A stretch of DNA of 18,904 bases, taken from the NCBI GenBank assembly GCA_027623615.1, contig JAQBVH010000004.1:1-18904 (forward strand), given 5' to 3'. Under the pieces are notes generated by a model. The model was not told the DNA's origin, ran no database searches, and worked only from the letters and a program-made list of their open reading frames with translations. The stretch's first letter is position 1. Each line of letters begins with the position of its first letter. Made by a program: the position numbers and the translations under genes. The stretch is from Planctomycetota bacterium. Its GTDB lineage: Bacteria > Planctomycetota > UBA1135 > GCA-002686595. Below are positions 1 to 6,485 of the stretch, piece after piece.

Positions 1-600
1 GAGCCGCTGGTGCCCGGCGCACAGGTTCCGTTCCAGGGCGCTCGCACACCGGGTGGCGTGGACTCCGCACAGCAGCCCTCCGAGCACGGGACCCAACTGG
101 TCGGGCCCGAAGAACGGTCCGGGGACCCGTCCGGCAGCGCTGGCCCGAGTGAGCTCGAGCTGGTCGAGCACCGCTATGCCAGCGACAGCTTGAAGACCAC
201 CGGCACCCTCCGGCACGGCCGGCGTGAAGGGACCTGGACCGAGTACTGGGAGAACGGTGCGGTCATGATGACCGGGGACTGCGAAGCGGGCCTCCGGGTC
301 GGGCCCTGGACCTGGTACTACGAGGACCGCAGCGTCAAGGCCGAGGGCTCCTACGTGCAAGGCCTCAAGGTCGGCGAATGGTCGAGCTACCACGATAACG
401 GCCTGCTCCTCAAGCGGGGGCATTACCAGGCGGACGAGCAGAGCGAGTGGTGGAAGGTCTACTACCGCGACGGCACGCTGATGGAGCACGGGCGCTATGT
501 GCGTGGTGTGCGCCAGGGCCACTGGGAGTTCTTCGACAAGGACGGCGAGCTCGGTCCGCGGACCGGGACGTACGCCGACGGTCGACTGGTCCGGCAGTAG
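1..600 (+). CDS. YwqK/MORN-type repeat protein, 5' end outside or uncertain
   Basis: The frame is open from base 1; the first start codon in the window is a GTG at 10, so the true start may lie upstream. Counted from that GTG, residues 1-55 are low-complexity (Gly, Pro, Ser, Glu). Residues 64-196 hold about five repeats of 23-24 residues of the form G-x-W-x-x-Y/F-x-x-x-G-x-x-x-x-x-G-x-Y, for example GTWTEYWENG, GPWTWYYEDR, GEWSSYHDNG and GHWEFFDKDG. This is the pattern of MORN and YwqK-type repeats. In databases such proteins are often called toxin-antitoxin system YwqK family antitoxin, but that name is weak evidence of function and no toxin gene is visible. No membrane segment is seen in the visible part. 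The stop codon TAG (598-600) falls inside the first unit of a 14-bp tandem repeat. The family is fairly sure; the role is unknown. Confidence 0.75.
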   Translation, partial: EPLVPGAQVPFQGARTPGGVDSAQQPSEHGTQLVGPEERSGDPSGSAGPSELELVEHRYASDSLKTTGTLRHGRREGTWTEYWENGAVMMTGDCEAGLRVGPWTWYYEDRSVKAEGSYVQGLKVGEWSSYHDNGLLLKRGHYQADEQSEWWKVYYRDGTLMEHGRYVRGVRQGHWEFFDKDGELGPRTGTYADGRLVRQ

Positions 601-727
601 AGGAGCCGCAGTAGAGGCACCGCAGTAGAGGCACCGCAGTAGAGGCACCACAGTCGAGGCACCGCAGTAGAGGCACCACAGTAGAGGCACCGCAGTCGAG
701 GCACCGCAGCACCGCAGTCGAGGCACC
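594..727. repeat. 14-bp tandem repeat array, unit GCAGTAGAGGCACC
   Basis: Nine full units start at 594, 608, 622, 636, 650, 664, 678, 692 and 714, with a shortened 8-nt unit at 706-713 and a decayed start at 728. The unit varies at position 1 (G or A) and position 6 (A or C). The first unit has two mismatches near its end and contains the stop codon of the upstream gene. Because 14 is not a multiple of 3, the TAG inside the unit appears in all three plus frames within about 45 bases. The minus strand of the array has no stop, which creates false repeat-protein frames there. It lies between convergent genes and is best explained as slippage-born minisatellite DNA. Confidence 0.95.
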
Positions 728-834
728 GCGGTGCGGCCGGGGGTGGCTTGCCAGACCCTCTCCGACGTGTGCAGTTCGGTGAAGCGCGCTGTCCTGGGGA
801 GCTGCAAGCCGCTCCGCGGGCAAGGCGCCCCGGC

Positions 835-1872
835 TCAGCCGCCGCGGGTGTGCATCTCCAGGTGCGGGTCGCGGCGCAGCTCGTCCTGGGAGGCGAGGGC
901 CGCACGTTCCGCCAGTGCCAGGCGCTCTTCAGCGCCGCGATCGGCGCGCACGCCCCAGGCGCGTTGGATCCTGCGTGCGAGGGCTTGGCCGTCCTCACCG
1001 GCACGCAGGGGACCACGCAGGTCGAGCCCCTCGCGTCCGTAGAGGCAGGTGAACAGCCGACCGTCCGCGGTCAACCTGGCCCGGTCGCAGCGCGCGCAGA
1101 AGGGCGCGGTTGTCGAAGCGATGATCCCGAAGCGCTGGCCGCTCGCCGCGAGGGTGAAGCGTTGGGCGGGGGCGGCGCCGGCAGCCTCGGCCTCGATCGC
1201 TCCGGAGGCCTCGCTGAGGCGGGTCAGGATGTCCTCGCGGCTGACGACGGTCTTGGCGTCCCACTGGGTCGCGCCGCCCACGTCCATGTACTCGATGAAG
1301 CGCAGCTCAGCCCCGATCTCGCCGGCGTAGCGCAGCATCTCGACCAGCTCGTCGTCGTTCGTCCCGCGCATGACGACCATGTTGAGCTTCAAGGGCAGCC
1401 CGGCGGCGCGGGCCGCTTCGATGCCGGCCAGGCAGCGGTCGAGGGCATCGCGGCGCGTGAGAGCGGTGAAGCGGTCGGCGCGCAGGGTGTCGAGGCTGAC
1501 CGTCGCGCGGGTCAGGCCGGCGGCGACGAGTGGCTGGGCCTGTTCGCTCAGTCCGATCCCGTTGGTGGTCAGGGCGACCTCACGCAGACCCTCGAGGGCC
1601 GTGAGCTGGGCGACGAACTGATCGAGGCCTCGCCGCAGGAGCGGCTCGCCCCCCGTCAGGCGCACGCGGTCGACGCCGGTCGCGCAGAAAGCGCGCACGA
1701 GAGAGGTCAGCTCCTCGTAGTCGAGGATGCGCTCCCGGGGCAGCCAGGTGTACTCCTCCTCCGGCATGCAATAGCTGCAGCGCAGGTTGCACCGGTCGGT
1801 CACCGAGACCCGCAGGCTGCGCAGGGGGCGGCCGAGCTGGTCCAGCTGGGAGGGATCGGGGGTCACCGACAT
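835..1872 (-). CDS. moaA: GTP 3',8-cyclase MoaA (molybdenum cofactor step 1)
   Basis: A radical SAM enzyme that, with MoaC, turns GTP into cyclic pyranopterin monophosphate in the cytoplasm, the first step of molybdopterin synthesis. The 345-residue length is normal for the family. The N-terminal SAM cluster is C28-x3-C32-x2-C35 (CNLRCSYC), followed by GGEP at 74-77. The C-terminal GTP-binding cluster is C259-x2-C262-x13-C276, the spacing specific to MoaA. The chain ends in Gly-Gly, as MoaA proteins do, and that tail is needed for activity in the family. It starts with ATG at 1872, with no Shine-Dalgarno but a TAGACT hexamer 8 nt upstream. It is divergent from the MoxR-type gene across 43 bp. 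No other moa/moe gene is in the window. Confidence 0.96.
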   Translation of the reverse strand: MSVTPDPSQLDQLGRPLRSLRVSVTDRCNLRCSYCMPEEEYTWLPRERILDYEELTSLVRAFCATGVDRVRLTGGEPLLRRGLDQFVAQLTALEGLREVALTTNGIGLSEQAQPLVAAGLTRATVSLDTLRADRFTALTRRDALDRCLAGIEAARAAGLPLKLNMVVMRGTNDDELVEMLRYAGEIGAELRFIEYMDVGGATQWDAKTVVSREDILTRLSEASGAIEAEAAGAAPAQRFTLAASGQRFGIIASTTAPFCARCDRARLTADGRLFTCLYGREGLDLRGPLRAGEDGQALARRIQRAWGVRADRGAEERLALAERAALASQDELRRDPHLEMHTRGG

Positions 1873-1880
1873 GCCCTCGC

Positions 1881-1886
1881 AGTCTA
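1881..1886 (-). promoter_or_regulatory. Putative -10 element of moaA (TAGACT), near-leaderless
   Basis: Read on the minus strand, TAGACT ends 8 nt before the moaA ATG. A start point 6-7 nt downstream of a -10 hexamer would leave a leader of only 1-2 nt. No TTGACA-like -35 is at the usual distance. The same hexamer occurs in mirror position for the divergent gene. Confidence 0.45.
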
Positions 1887-1903
1887 TCAGCAGGCAAGCC
1901 CGT

Positions 1904-1909
1904 TAGACT
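1904..1909 (+). promoter_or_regulatory. Putative -10 element of MoxR-type ATPase gene (TAGACT), leaderless
   Basis: TAGACT is followed by exactly 6 nt and then the GTG start at 1916, the geometry of a leaderless transcript. There is no Shine-Dalgarno. It forms an inverted repeat with the moaA element (AGTCTA at 1881-1886), separated by 17 bp, so each -10 occupies roughly the -35 place of the other promoter. Confidence 0.5.
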
Positions 1910-1915
1910 CCGGGC

Positions 1916-3388
1916 GTGAGCACCAAGGACACGACTTCCAGACCCCGGACCCTCGGCGAGCTGCGCGCCTCGGATTGGCGCAGTCGCAGCGTGCGCACCG
2001 AGCTGCGCGAGAACCTGATGCTGCGCCTGCCCGAGGGCCTGCCGGTCTTCGAGGGGATCATCGGCTTCGACGAGACCGTCGTGCCCCAGCTGCAGGCGGC
2101 GCTGCTCTCCGAGCACAGCGTCCTGCTGCTCGGACTACGGGGCCAGGCCAAGACGCGCCTGATCCGTGGGCTGCCGAGCTTGCTCGACGAGTGGCAGCCT
2201 TACGTGGAGGGCAGCCCGCTGGCCGAGGACCCCTTCGCGCCGATCCTGCCCGGGACCCGCACGCGGGTCGCCGAGCTGGGAGCGGCGACGCCGATCGCGT
2301 GGCGGCACCGGGACGAGCGCTTCCAGGAGAAGCTGGCGACGCCGGACGTGACCGTGGCCGACCTGATCGGGGACCTCGATCCGATTCGCGCGTCGCGGCT
2401 CGGGCTCGACCTCTCGGATCCGGAGGTGATTCACTACGGGCTCGTGCCCAGGGCCAACCGCGGCCTGTTCGCGGTCAACGAGCTCCCCGACCTGGCGGCA
2501 CGCATCCAGGTGGCCCTGCTCAACGTGCTCGAGGAAGGCGACATTCAGCTGCGCGGGTTCCCCCTGCGCTTGCCCCTCGACCTGGGCCTGTTCTTCACGG
2601 CCAACCCCGAGGACTACACGAACCGCGGCAGCATCATCACGCCCCTGCGCGACCGCATCGCGAGCCAGATCCTGACCCACTATCCGCGGGGCCGCGAGGA
2701 AGCGGCGGCGATCACCGATGGCTCGGCGCGCATCGAGCGGCGCACCTCCGTGACGCTCGAGGTGCCCGACTTCGTGCGCGACATCGTCGAGCAGGTGGCC
2801 TTCGAAGCGCGCAGGAGCGACCTGGTCGATCAGACCTCCGGCGTCTCGGCGCGCCTCCCGATCGCCCTGTACGAGGCGGTCGTCTCGGCTGCCGAGCGAC
2901 GCGCCTTGCTCACCGGCGAGAAGCTCGCGGTCGCGCGCGTCGGCGACGTGCTCGCCAGCGGGGCGGCGGTGAACGGCAAGCTCGAGCTTGTCTACGACGG
3001 TGAGCGCGAAGGCCTGCGCGGGGTCGCGGACCGGGTGCTCGGCGCCGCGGTCAAGACGGTCTTCGACGAGTGCTTGCCGGACGCCTACTCGGGCGAGGGT
3101 GAGGACGCGCCCTACCATACGCTGCTCGCCTGGTTCACGGCTGGCGGCGAGATCGAGCTGTCGGACGCGCTCTCCAGCGTCGAGCTCGCGCAGCGCCTGG
3201 AACAGATCCCGGGGCTGCGCGTCCTGGTCGAGGAGCGCATGCATCTGCCCGAGATCGACGGGCACCGCGCTGCGGCCATGGAGTTCGTGCTCGAGGGGTT
3301 GGCCCAGAGCTCCCTGCTCGCGCGCCAGGACGCGGCGGGCAGCCGCAGCTACAAGGACATGCTGGGAGAGATGGCCCGCGGCCTCTGA
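1916..3388 (+). CDS. MoxR/ChlI-type AAA+ ATPase (magnesium-chelatase-like)
   Basis: A cytoplasmic AAA+ ATPase of the kind that works with a VWA-domain partner, encoded just downstream. The protein has 490 residues. Walker A is GLRGQAKT at 73-80; the Walker B region is LFAVNELPDL at 184-193, where Asn188 takes the place of the usual Asp before Glu189. Sensor 1 is FTANPEDYTNRG at 227-238, and DRI at 246-248 contributes the arginine-finger region. A conserved block of about 45 residues (181-225) with IQVALLNVLEEGDIQLRG matches the magnesium-chelatase/MoxR group often annotated as sigma-54-interacting regulator or Mg chelatase. There are no DNA-binding motifs, so I reject a transcription-factor role. 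The C-terminal third (from about 330) is alpha-helical and unassigned. By analogy it remodels or loads a target protein; the target is unknown. Confidence 0.9.
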   Translation: MSTKDTTSRPRTLGELRASDWRSRSVRTELRENLMLRLPEGLPVFEGIIGFDETVVPQLQAALLSEHSVLLLGLRGQAKTRLIRGLPSLLDEWQPYVEGSPLAEDPFAPILPGTRTRVAELGAATPIAWRHRDERFQEKLATPDVTVADLIGDLDPIRASRLGLDLSDPEVIHYGLVPRANRGLFAVNELPDLAARIQVALLNVLEEGDIQLRGFPLRLPLDLGLFFTANPEDYTNRGSIITPLRDRIASQILTHYPRGREEAAAITDGSARIERRTSVTLEVPDFVRDIVEQVAFEARRSDLVDQTSGVSARLPIALYEAVVSAAERRALLTGEKLAVARVGDVLASGAAVNGKLELVYDGEREGLRGVADRVLGAAVKTVFDECLPDAYSGEGEDAPYHTLLAWFTAGGEIELSDALSSVELAQRLEQIPGLRVLVEERMHLPEIDGHRAAAMEFVLEGLAQSSLLARQDAAGSRSYKDMLGEMARGL

Positions 3389-3392
3389 CGCG

Positions 3393-4481
3393 ATGCGCTG
3401 GCGCTACACCCGCTTCGACGTGGAGGCGAAGAACCGCGAGGAGCTGCTCGAGCAGCTGCGGCGGCTCTTTCACGACCTGCTGCTGCAGTCGGGCGGTGAT
3501 GTGGAGCTGGCCTTCGAGTGGATGAAGCAGATCGACGAGCGCTACGGGATCTTCCAGCGCGGGGTCAGCCTGGCCGAGCTGCGCGAGCACCTCGAGGCGC
3601 GCCGCACGATCGCCACGGGACCCGGAGGTGCGGCGCTGCTGACCTCGACTGGCGAGGCCCAGCTACGGCAGGAGTCCCTCGACCAGGTCTTCGCGGGCCT
3701 CTCCCTCGGCCCGGCCGGAGATCACCGCGTCGGGCGACCGGGGGTCGGCGGTGAGCGCATGGGGGAGACGCGCCCGTGGCAGTTCGGCGACACCTTCGAG
3801 GCGCTCGACGTGCCCTCGTCGCTGCGCAACGCCCTGCGGCGCGGTGGGGTCGAGCTGCACGAGGAGGACCTCGAGGTCTACGAGAGCGAGCACGCTGCCA
3901 CCTGCGCGACCGTGCTGCTGCTCGACCTGTCCCACTCGATGATCCTCTACGGCGAGGACCGCATCACGCCCGCCAAGCGGGTCGCCATGGCGCTCGCCGA
4001 GCTGATCCGCACGCGCTACCCCAAGGACGACCTCGACGTCGTGACCTTCGGGGACGAGGCGGTCCAGGTGCCCATCGAGCGGCTGCCCTACGTGACCGTG
4101 GGACCCTTCCACACGAACACGCGCGAGGCCCTGCGCCGCGCCCAGGACATCCTGCGGCGCAAGAAGCACCTCAACCGTCAGATCCTGATGATCACGGACG
4201 GCAAGCCCTCGGCGCTGACCGAGCGCAACGGCGAGATCTACAAGAACCCCTTCGGCCTGGACCGGCGCGTGATCGCCAAGACCCTCGAAGAGGCGGACCG
4301 CTGTCGCCGGGCGGGCATCCCGATCACGACCTTCATGCTGACCGAGGACCCGGTGCTGGTGAAGTTCGTCGAGGAGTTCACGGCGATCAACCGTGGCCGA
4401 GCCTACTTCTCCGGCCTGGGCAAGCTCGGTGATTTCCTCTTCGTCGACTACGTGCGCAATCGCCGGCGCAGCGTGCGCTGA
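3393..4481 (+). CDS. von Willebrand factor A (VWA) domain protein, MoxR partner
   Basis: The ATG lies 4 nt after the stop of the ATPase gene, giving 362 residues; the same frame is open further upstream but would overlap that gene deeply. The N-terminal half (1-165) is helical and charged. The VWA domain starts near 172 with the MIDAS motif D178-x-S180-x-S182 (DLSHS), a candidate MIDAS threonine at 241 or 243, and ITDG with D269. The metal site therefore looks intact. There is no signal peptide or membrane segment, so the protein should be cytoplasmic. Such ATPase/VWA pairs resemble ChlI/ChlD, CbbQ/CbbO and RavA/ViaA, where the VWA protein carries substrate to the ATPase. There is no Shine-Dalgarno at the ATG, so translation is probably coupled to the gene before it. 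Confidence 0.92.
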   Translation: MRWRYTRFDVEAKNREELLEQLRRLFHDLLLQSGGDVELAFEWMKQIDERYGIFQRGVSLAELREHLEARRTIATGPGGAALLTSTGEAQLRQESLDQVFAGLSLGPAGDHRVGRPGVGGERMGETRPWQFGDTFEALDVPSSLRNALRRGGVELHEEDLEVYESEHAATCATVLLLDLSHSMILYGEDRITPAKRVAMALAELIRTRYPKDDLDVVTFGDEAVQVPIERLPYVTVGPFHTNTREALRRAQDILRRKKHLNRQILMITDGKPSALTERNGEIYKNPFGLDRRVIAKTLEEADRCRRAGIPITTFMLTEDPVLVKFVEEFTAINRGRAYFSGLGKLGDFLFVDYVRNRRRSVR

Positions 4482-4563
4482 GGGCACGCTCGCGTAGCCG
4501 GAGCGATCCGCGAGGTCGGAGTTTCGGGGGAGGTCGTCGAAGAACCGGTCTCGGGTGGAACCT

Positions 4564-4623
4564 GATTTCGGGCGACCTTCGCGACGGCGCACAACTCGCC
4601 TCCCTTGGGGCGATCCCGAAATC
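4564..4623. terminator. Inverted repeat between convergent genes, weak terminator candidate
   Basis: GATTTCGGG (4564-4572) and CCCGAAATC (4615-4623) are perfect 9-bp arms around a 42-nt loop, in the 143-bp gap between the convergent VWA and triple-thioredoxin genes. The loop is long and no T-run follows, so an intrinsic terminator is only a possibility. The rest of the gap (4482-4563) shows no feature I can support. Confidence 0.3.
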
Positions 4624-4624
4624 C

Positions 4625-6271
4625 CTAGAAGTCCTCTTCCGGCGCCCGCACTCGCTTGTCCTGCTCCACGATCTGGCGCAGGACCTTCTTGGTCAGCGGG
4701 TCGGTCTTGGCGTCGGGCCAGCCCTGCCAGCGCACGATGCCCTGGCTGTCGACGACCAGCACGTGGGGGATGCCATCTACGCCCAACTGGCCCTTCATGA
4801 TCGCGGAGGGGTCGATGGCTATCGGGTAGTCGACCTGCACCTTCTCGAGGAAGGCCTTCACGGTCGCCGCGTCCTCGTCGCTGACTCCGATGATCGCGAC
4901 CTCGTCGCCGAACTCGGCCGTCCACTGGTTCATCTCGGGGATGAGCTTGCGGCAGGGTTCACACCAGGTGGCCCAGAAGTCGATCACGACCACCTTGCCC
5001 TGTCGGTCCGGCTCCTTGGTGATCCATTCACCGATCACGAAGTCGGGCGCCTGCTTGCCGCGGTAGTCGTGCTTGGCGTAGAGCTTCTTTTGCGGCGTCT
5101 CCGGCCAGCCGCTGTCGACGAAGTCACGCGAGCCCTGCGCGGTCACGTTCGTCTCGGCGCCGCGCTGCTTGCGGTCCGCGTTGATCACCTGGGCGACCAG
5201 TTCGGTGGTCAAGGCGTCCGGTTGGGCCGCGGGAACTCCCTGCCAGCGCACGATGCCCGTCGAGTCCATCAGGATCACGTGGGGAATCGCCGTCACGTTC
5301 AAGGAGGACTTGAGTCTGCCGCCCTGGTCGAGGGCCTGGGCGTAGGTGAACGACCTCGCGGCGAGGAAGTCTGCGACCTTGCTCCCCCAGGGCTGTCCCT
5401 GGGCGTCGCGGCTCTCGGGGTGTTGGCTGCTGACGCCTATGACGACCAGGTCCTCTCCGAAGCGCTCGTGCCACTCCTGAAGGTCGGGCATCCCGCGCAC
5501 GCAGGGCCCACACCAGGTCGCCCACAGGTCGATCAGCACGCACTTGCCCGCGAGGTCCGGCTCCTCGGTCAACCAGGTCAGCCCCGCGAGGGTCGGGCCC
5601 TGCTCGCCGCGCACGTCCTTGCCGTTCAGGCGCTTGTCCGGCATCGCCGGCCAGCGGGTGGAGACGACCTGCTCCTCCTCGGCCTTCTCCACGTAGGCGA
5701 TCAGCTTGCGCTGTCCTTCCCAGGGCTCGGCCAGGACGGCCCCGATGGCCTGGTCCATGTAGAGGTTGCCCTCCTTGTCAGCATTCTTGTTCAGCCCCGC
5801 CATGCGGACCTTCCCGTCCCGGTCGATCAGGAAGTAGGTCGGCCAGAACTTCATGGTCAGGGCCTGCTCCAGCGTGCCGGCCTTGTCGGCGGCGACCACG
5901 TACGGCAGGTTCTCCTTCCCGATCAGGTCGGCGTGGTTCTGGGCGCCGCGCTTGGAGTGCACGCCGAGCACGACGAAGCCTTGCTCCGCGTACTTCTCGT
6001 GCAGCTCGACCAGGTAGCCGAGCTCGCGCGTGCCCGCCCAGCTGCCCCACAGGTGCAGCAGGACCACGTTGCCTTGGAAGTCGGTCCAGTCGAGGGCCGC
6101 GGTGTTCTCCCACGAGCCGAGGCCGGCGAGGGACGGGGCGGCCTGGCCCTCGAGGGCGTTCCACGCGTCGACGGGGCACTTGGCGCGCCGGTCACGCCAC
6201 TCGGGCGGATCGTCGAGGCAGAAGGCGGTCGAGGGAGCGGCGACGAGAAGGGCGAGGAGGGGAAGTCTCAT
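4625..6271 (-). CDS. Secreted TlpA-like protein with three thioredoxin domains, first one degenerate
   Basis: 548 residues from the ATG at 6271, chosen because a signal peptide (1-17, MRLPLLALLVAAPSTA) begins there; the longer frame upstream adds an implausible basic stretch. Three TlpA/ResA-type thioredoxin folds follow. Domain 1 (about 45-185) has WAGT at 78-81 where WCxxC should be, so it lacks the redox cysteines but keeps a cis-Pro region (WPTYFLID, 143-150). Domain 2 (about 225-365) has WCGPC at 253-257 and a cis-Pro at 330. Domain 3 (about 405-540) has WCEPC at 436-440 and a cis-Pro at 502. It probably acts as a thiol-disulfide oxidoreductase in the periplasm or at the cell surface. 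No cytochrome c maturation or DsbD gene is nearby. No SD is evident; a TAAGAT hexamer at 6301-6306 (minus strand) could be a -10 element. Confidence 0.92.
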   Translation of the reverse strand: MRLPLLALLVAAPSTAFCLDDPPEWRDRRAKCPVDAWNALEGQAAPSLAGLGSWENTAALDWTDFQGNVVLLHLWGSWAGTRELGYLVELHEKYAEQGFVVLGVHSKRGAQNHADLIGKENLPYVVAADKAGTLEQALTMKFWPTYFLIDRDGKVRMAGLNKNADKEGNLYMDQAIGAVLAEPWEGQRKLIAYVEKAEEEQVVSTRWPAMPDKRLNGKDVRGEQGPTLAGLTWLTEEPDLAGKCVLIDLWATWCGPCVRGMPDLQEWHERFGEDLVVIGVSSQHPESRDAQGQPWGSKVADFLAARSFTYAQALDQGGRLKSSLNVTAIPHVILMDSTGIVRWQGVPAAQPDALTTELVAQVINADRKQRGAETNVTAQGSRDFVDSGWPETPQKKLYAKHDYRGKQAPDFVIGEWITKEPDRQGKVVVIDFWATWCEPCRKLIPEMNQWTAEFGDEVAIIGVSDEDAATVKAFLEKVQVDYPIAIDPSAIMKGQLGVDGIPHVLVVDSQGIVRWQGWPDAKTDPLTKKVLRQIVEQDKRVRAPEEDF

Positions 6272-6476
6272 GGCAATCGTTCGAGTCGGTCCAGGGCTCC
6301 ATCTTAGAGTGCCCGGCCGCGGTGCGGGTGCGAAGCGTGTAGTGGCGCAGGCCCGCCCCGAAACGGTTCCATCGGACCGGGATTTGGTGAGACTCCACAC
6401 CGGGGCCGCCTCCTGCCAGTTTCGCCCAATTTCGTTCCGGGTCAGGGGCCCTGATCACGCGGTACAGGGTGTTTGC

Positions 6477-6481
6477 GGAGG
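6477..6481 (+). promoter_or_regulatory. Ribosome binding site GGAGG
   Basis: GGAGG lies 4 nt before the ATG at 6486. It is one of only two perfect Shine-Dalgarno sequences in the window and it fixes the start of the secreted protein, since the longer upstream frame has no such site. Confidence 0.8.
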
Positions 6482-6485
6482 TCCC

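Noticed and set aside
1..600. Toxin-antitoxin module based on the YwqK name
   Set aside because: The antitoxin label comes from database naming only; no toxin gene lies next to it in the window.
594..727. CRISPR array
   Set aside because: Units of 14 bp follow each other without spacers and no cas gene is present.
410..823. Minus-strand frames with repeated CLDCGAS-like segments that look like zinc-ribbon repeats
   Set aside because: They are translations of the 14-bp DNA repeat, which has no stop on that strand; 42 bp gives a false 14-residue protein repeat. No start signal or family supports them.
748..3003. 751-codon plus-strand open frame across moaA and into the ATPase gene
   Set aside because: It is antisense to moaA and then out of frame inside the ATPase gene; its Arg/Ala/Gly-rich translation has no domain, and both real genes have full motif sets. 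Long shadow frames are expected at this GC content.
2135..3265. 376-codon minus-strand frame inside the ATPase gene
   Set aside because: Mirror of a well-supported AAA+ gene and has no motif of its own.
4763..6307. 514-codon plus-strand frame opposite the triple-thioredoxin gene
   Set aside because: Antisense shadow: Val/Leu/Gly/His-rich with no recognisable motif, while the opposite strand has a signal peptide and three thioredoxin domains.
6442..6454. TCAGGG-G-CCCTGA as a regulator binding site
   Set aside because: Short inverted repeat with a one-base centre in GC-rich DNA; no second copy seen, so not listed as a feature.
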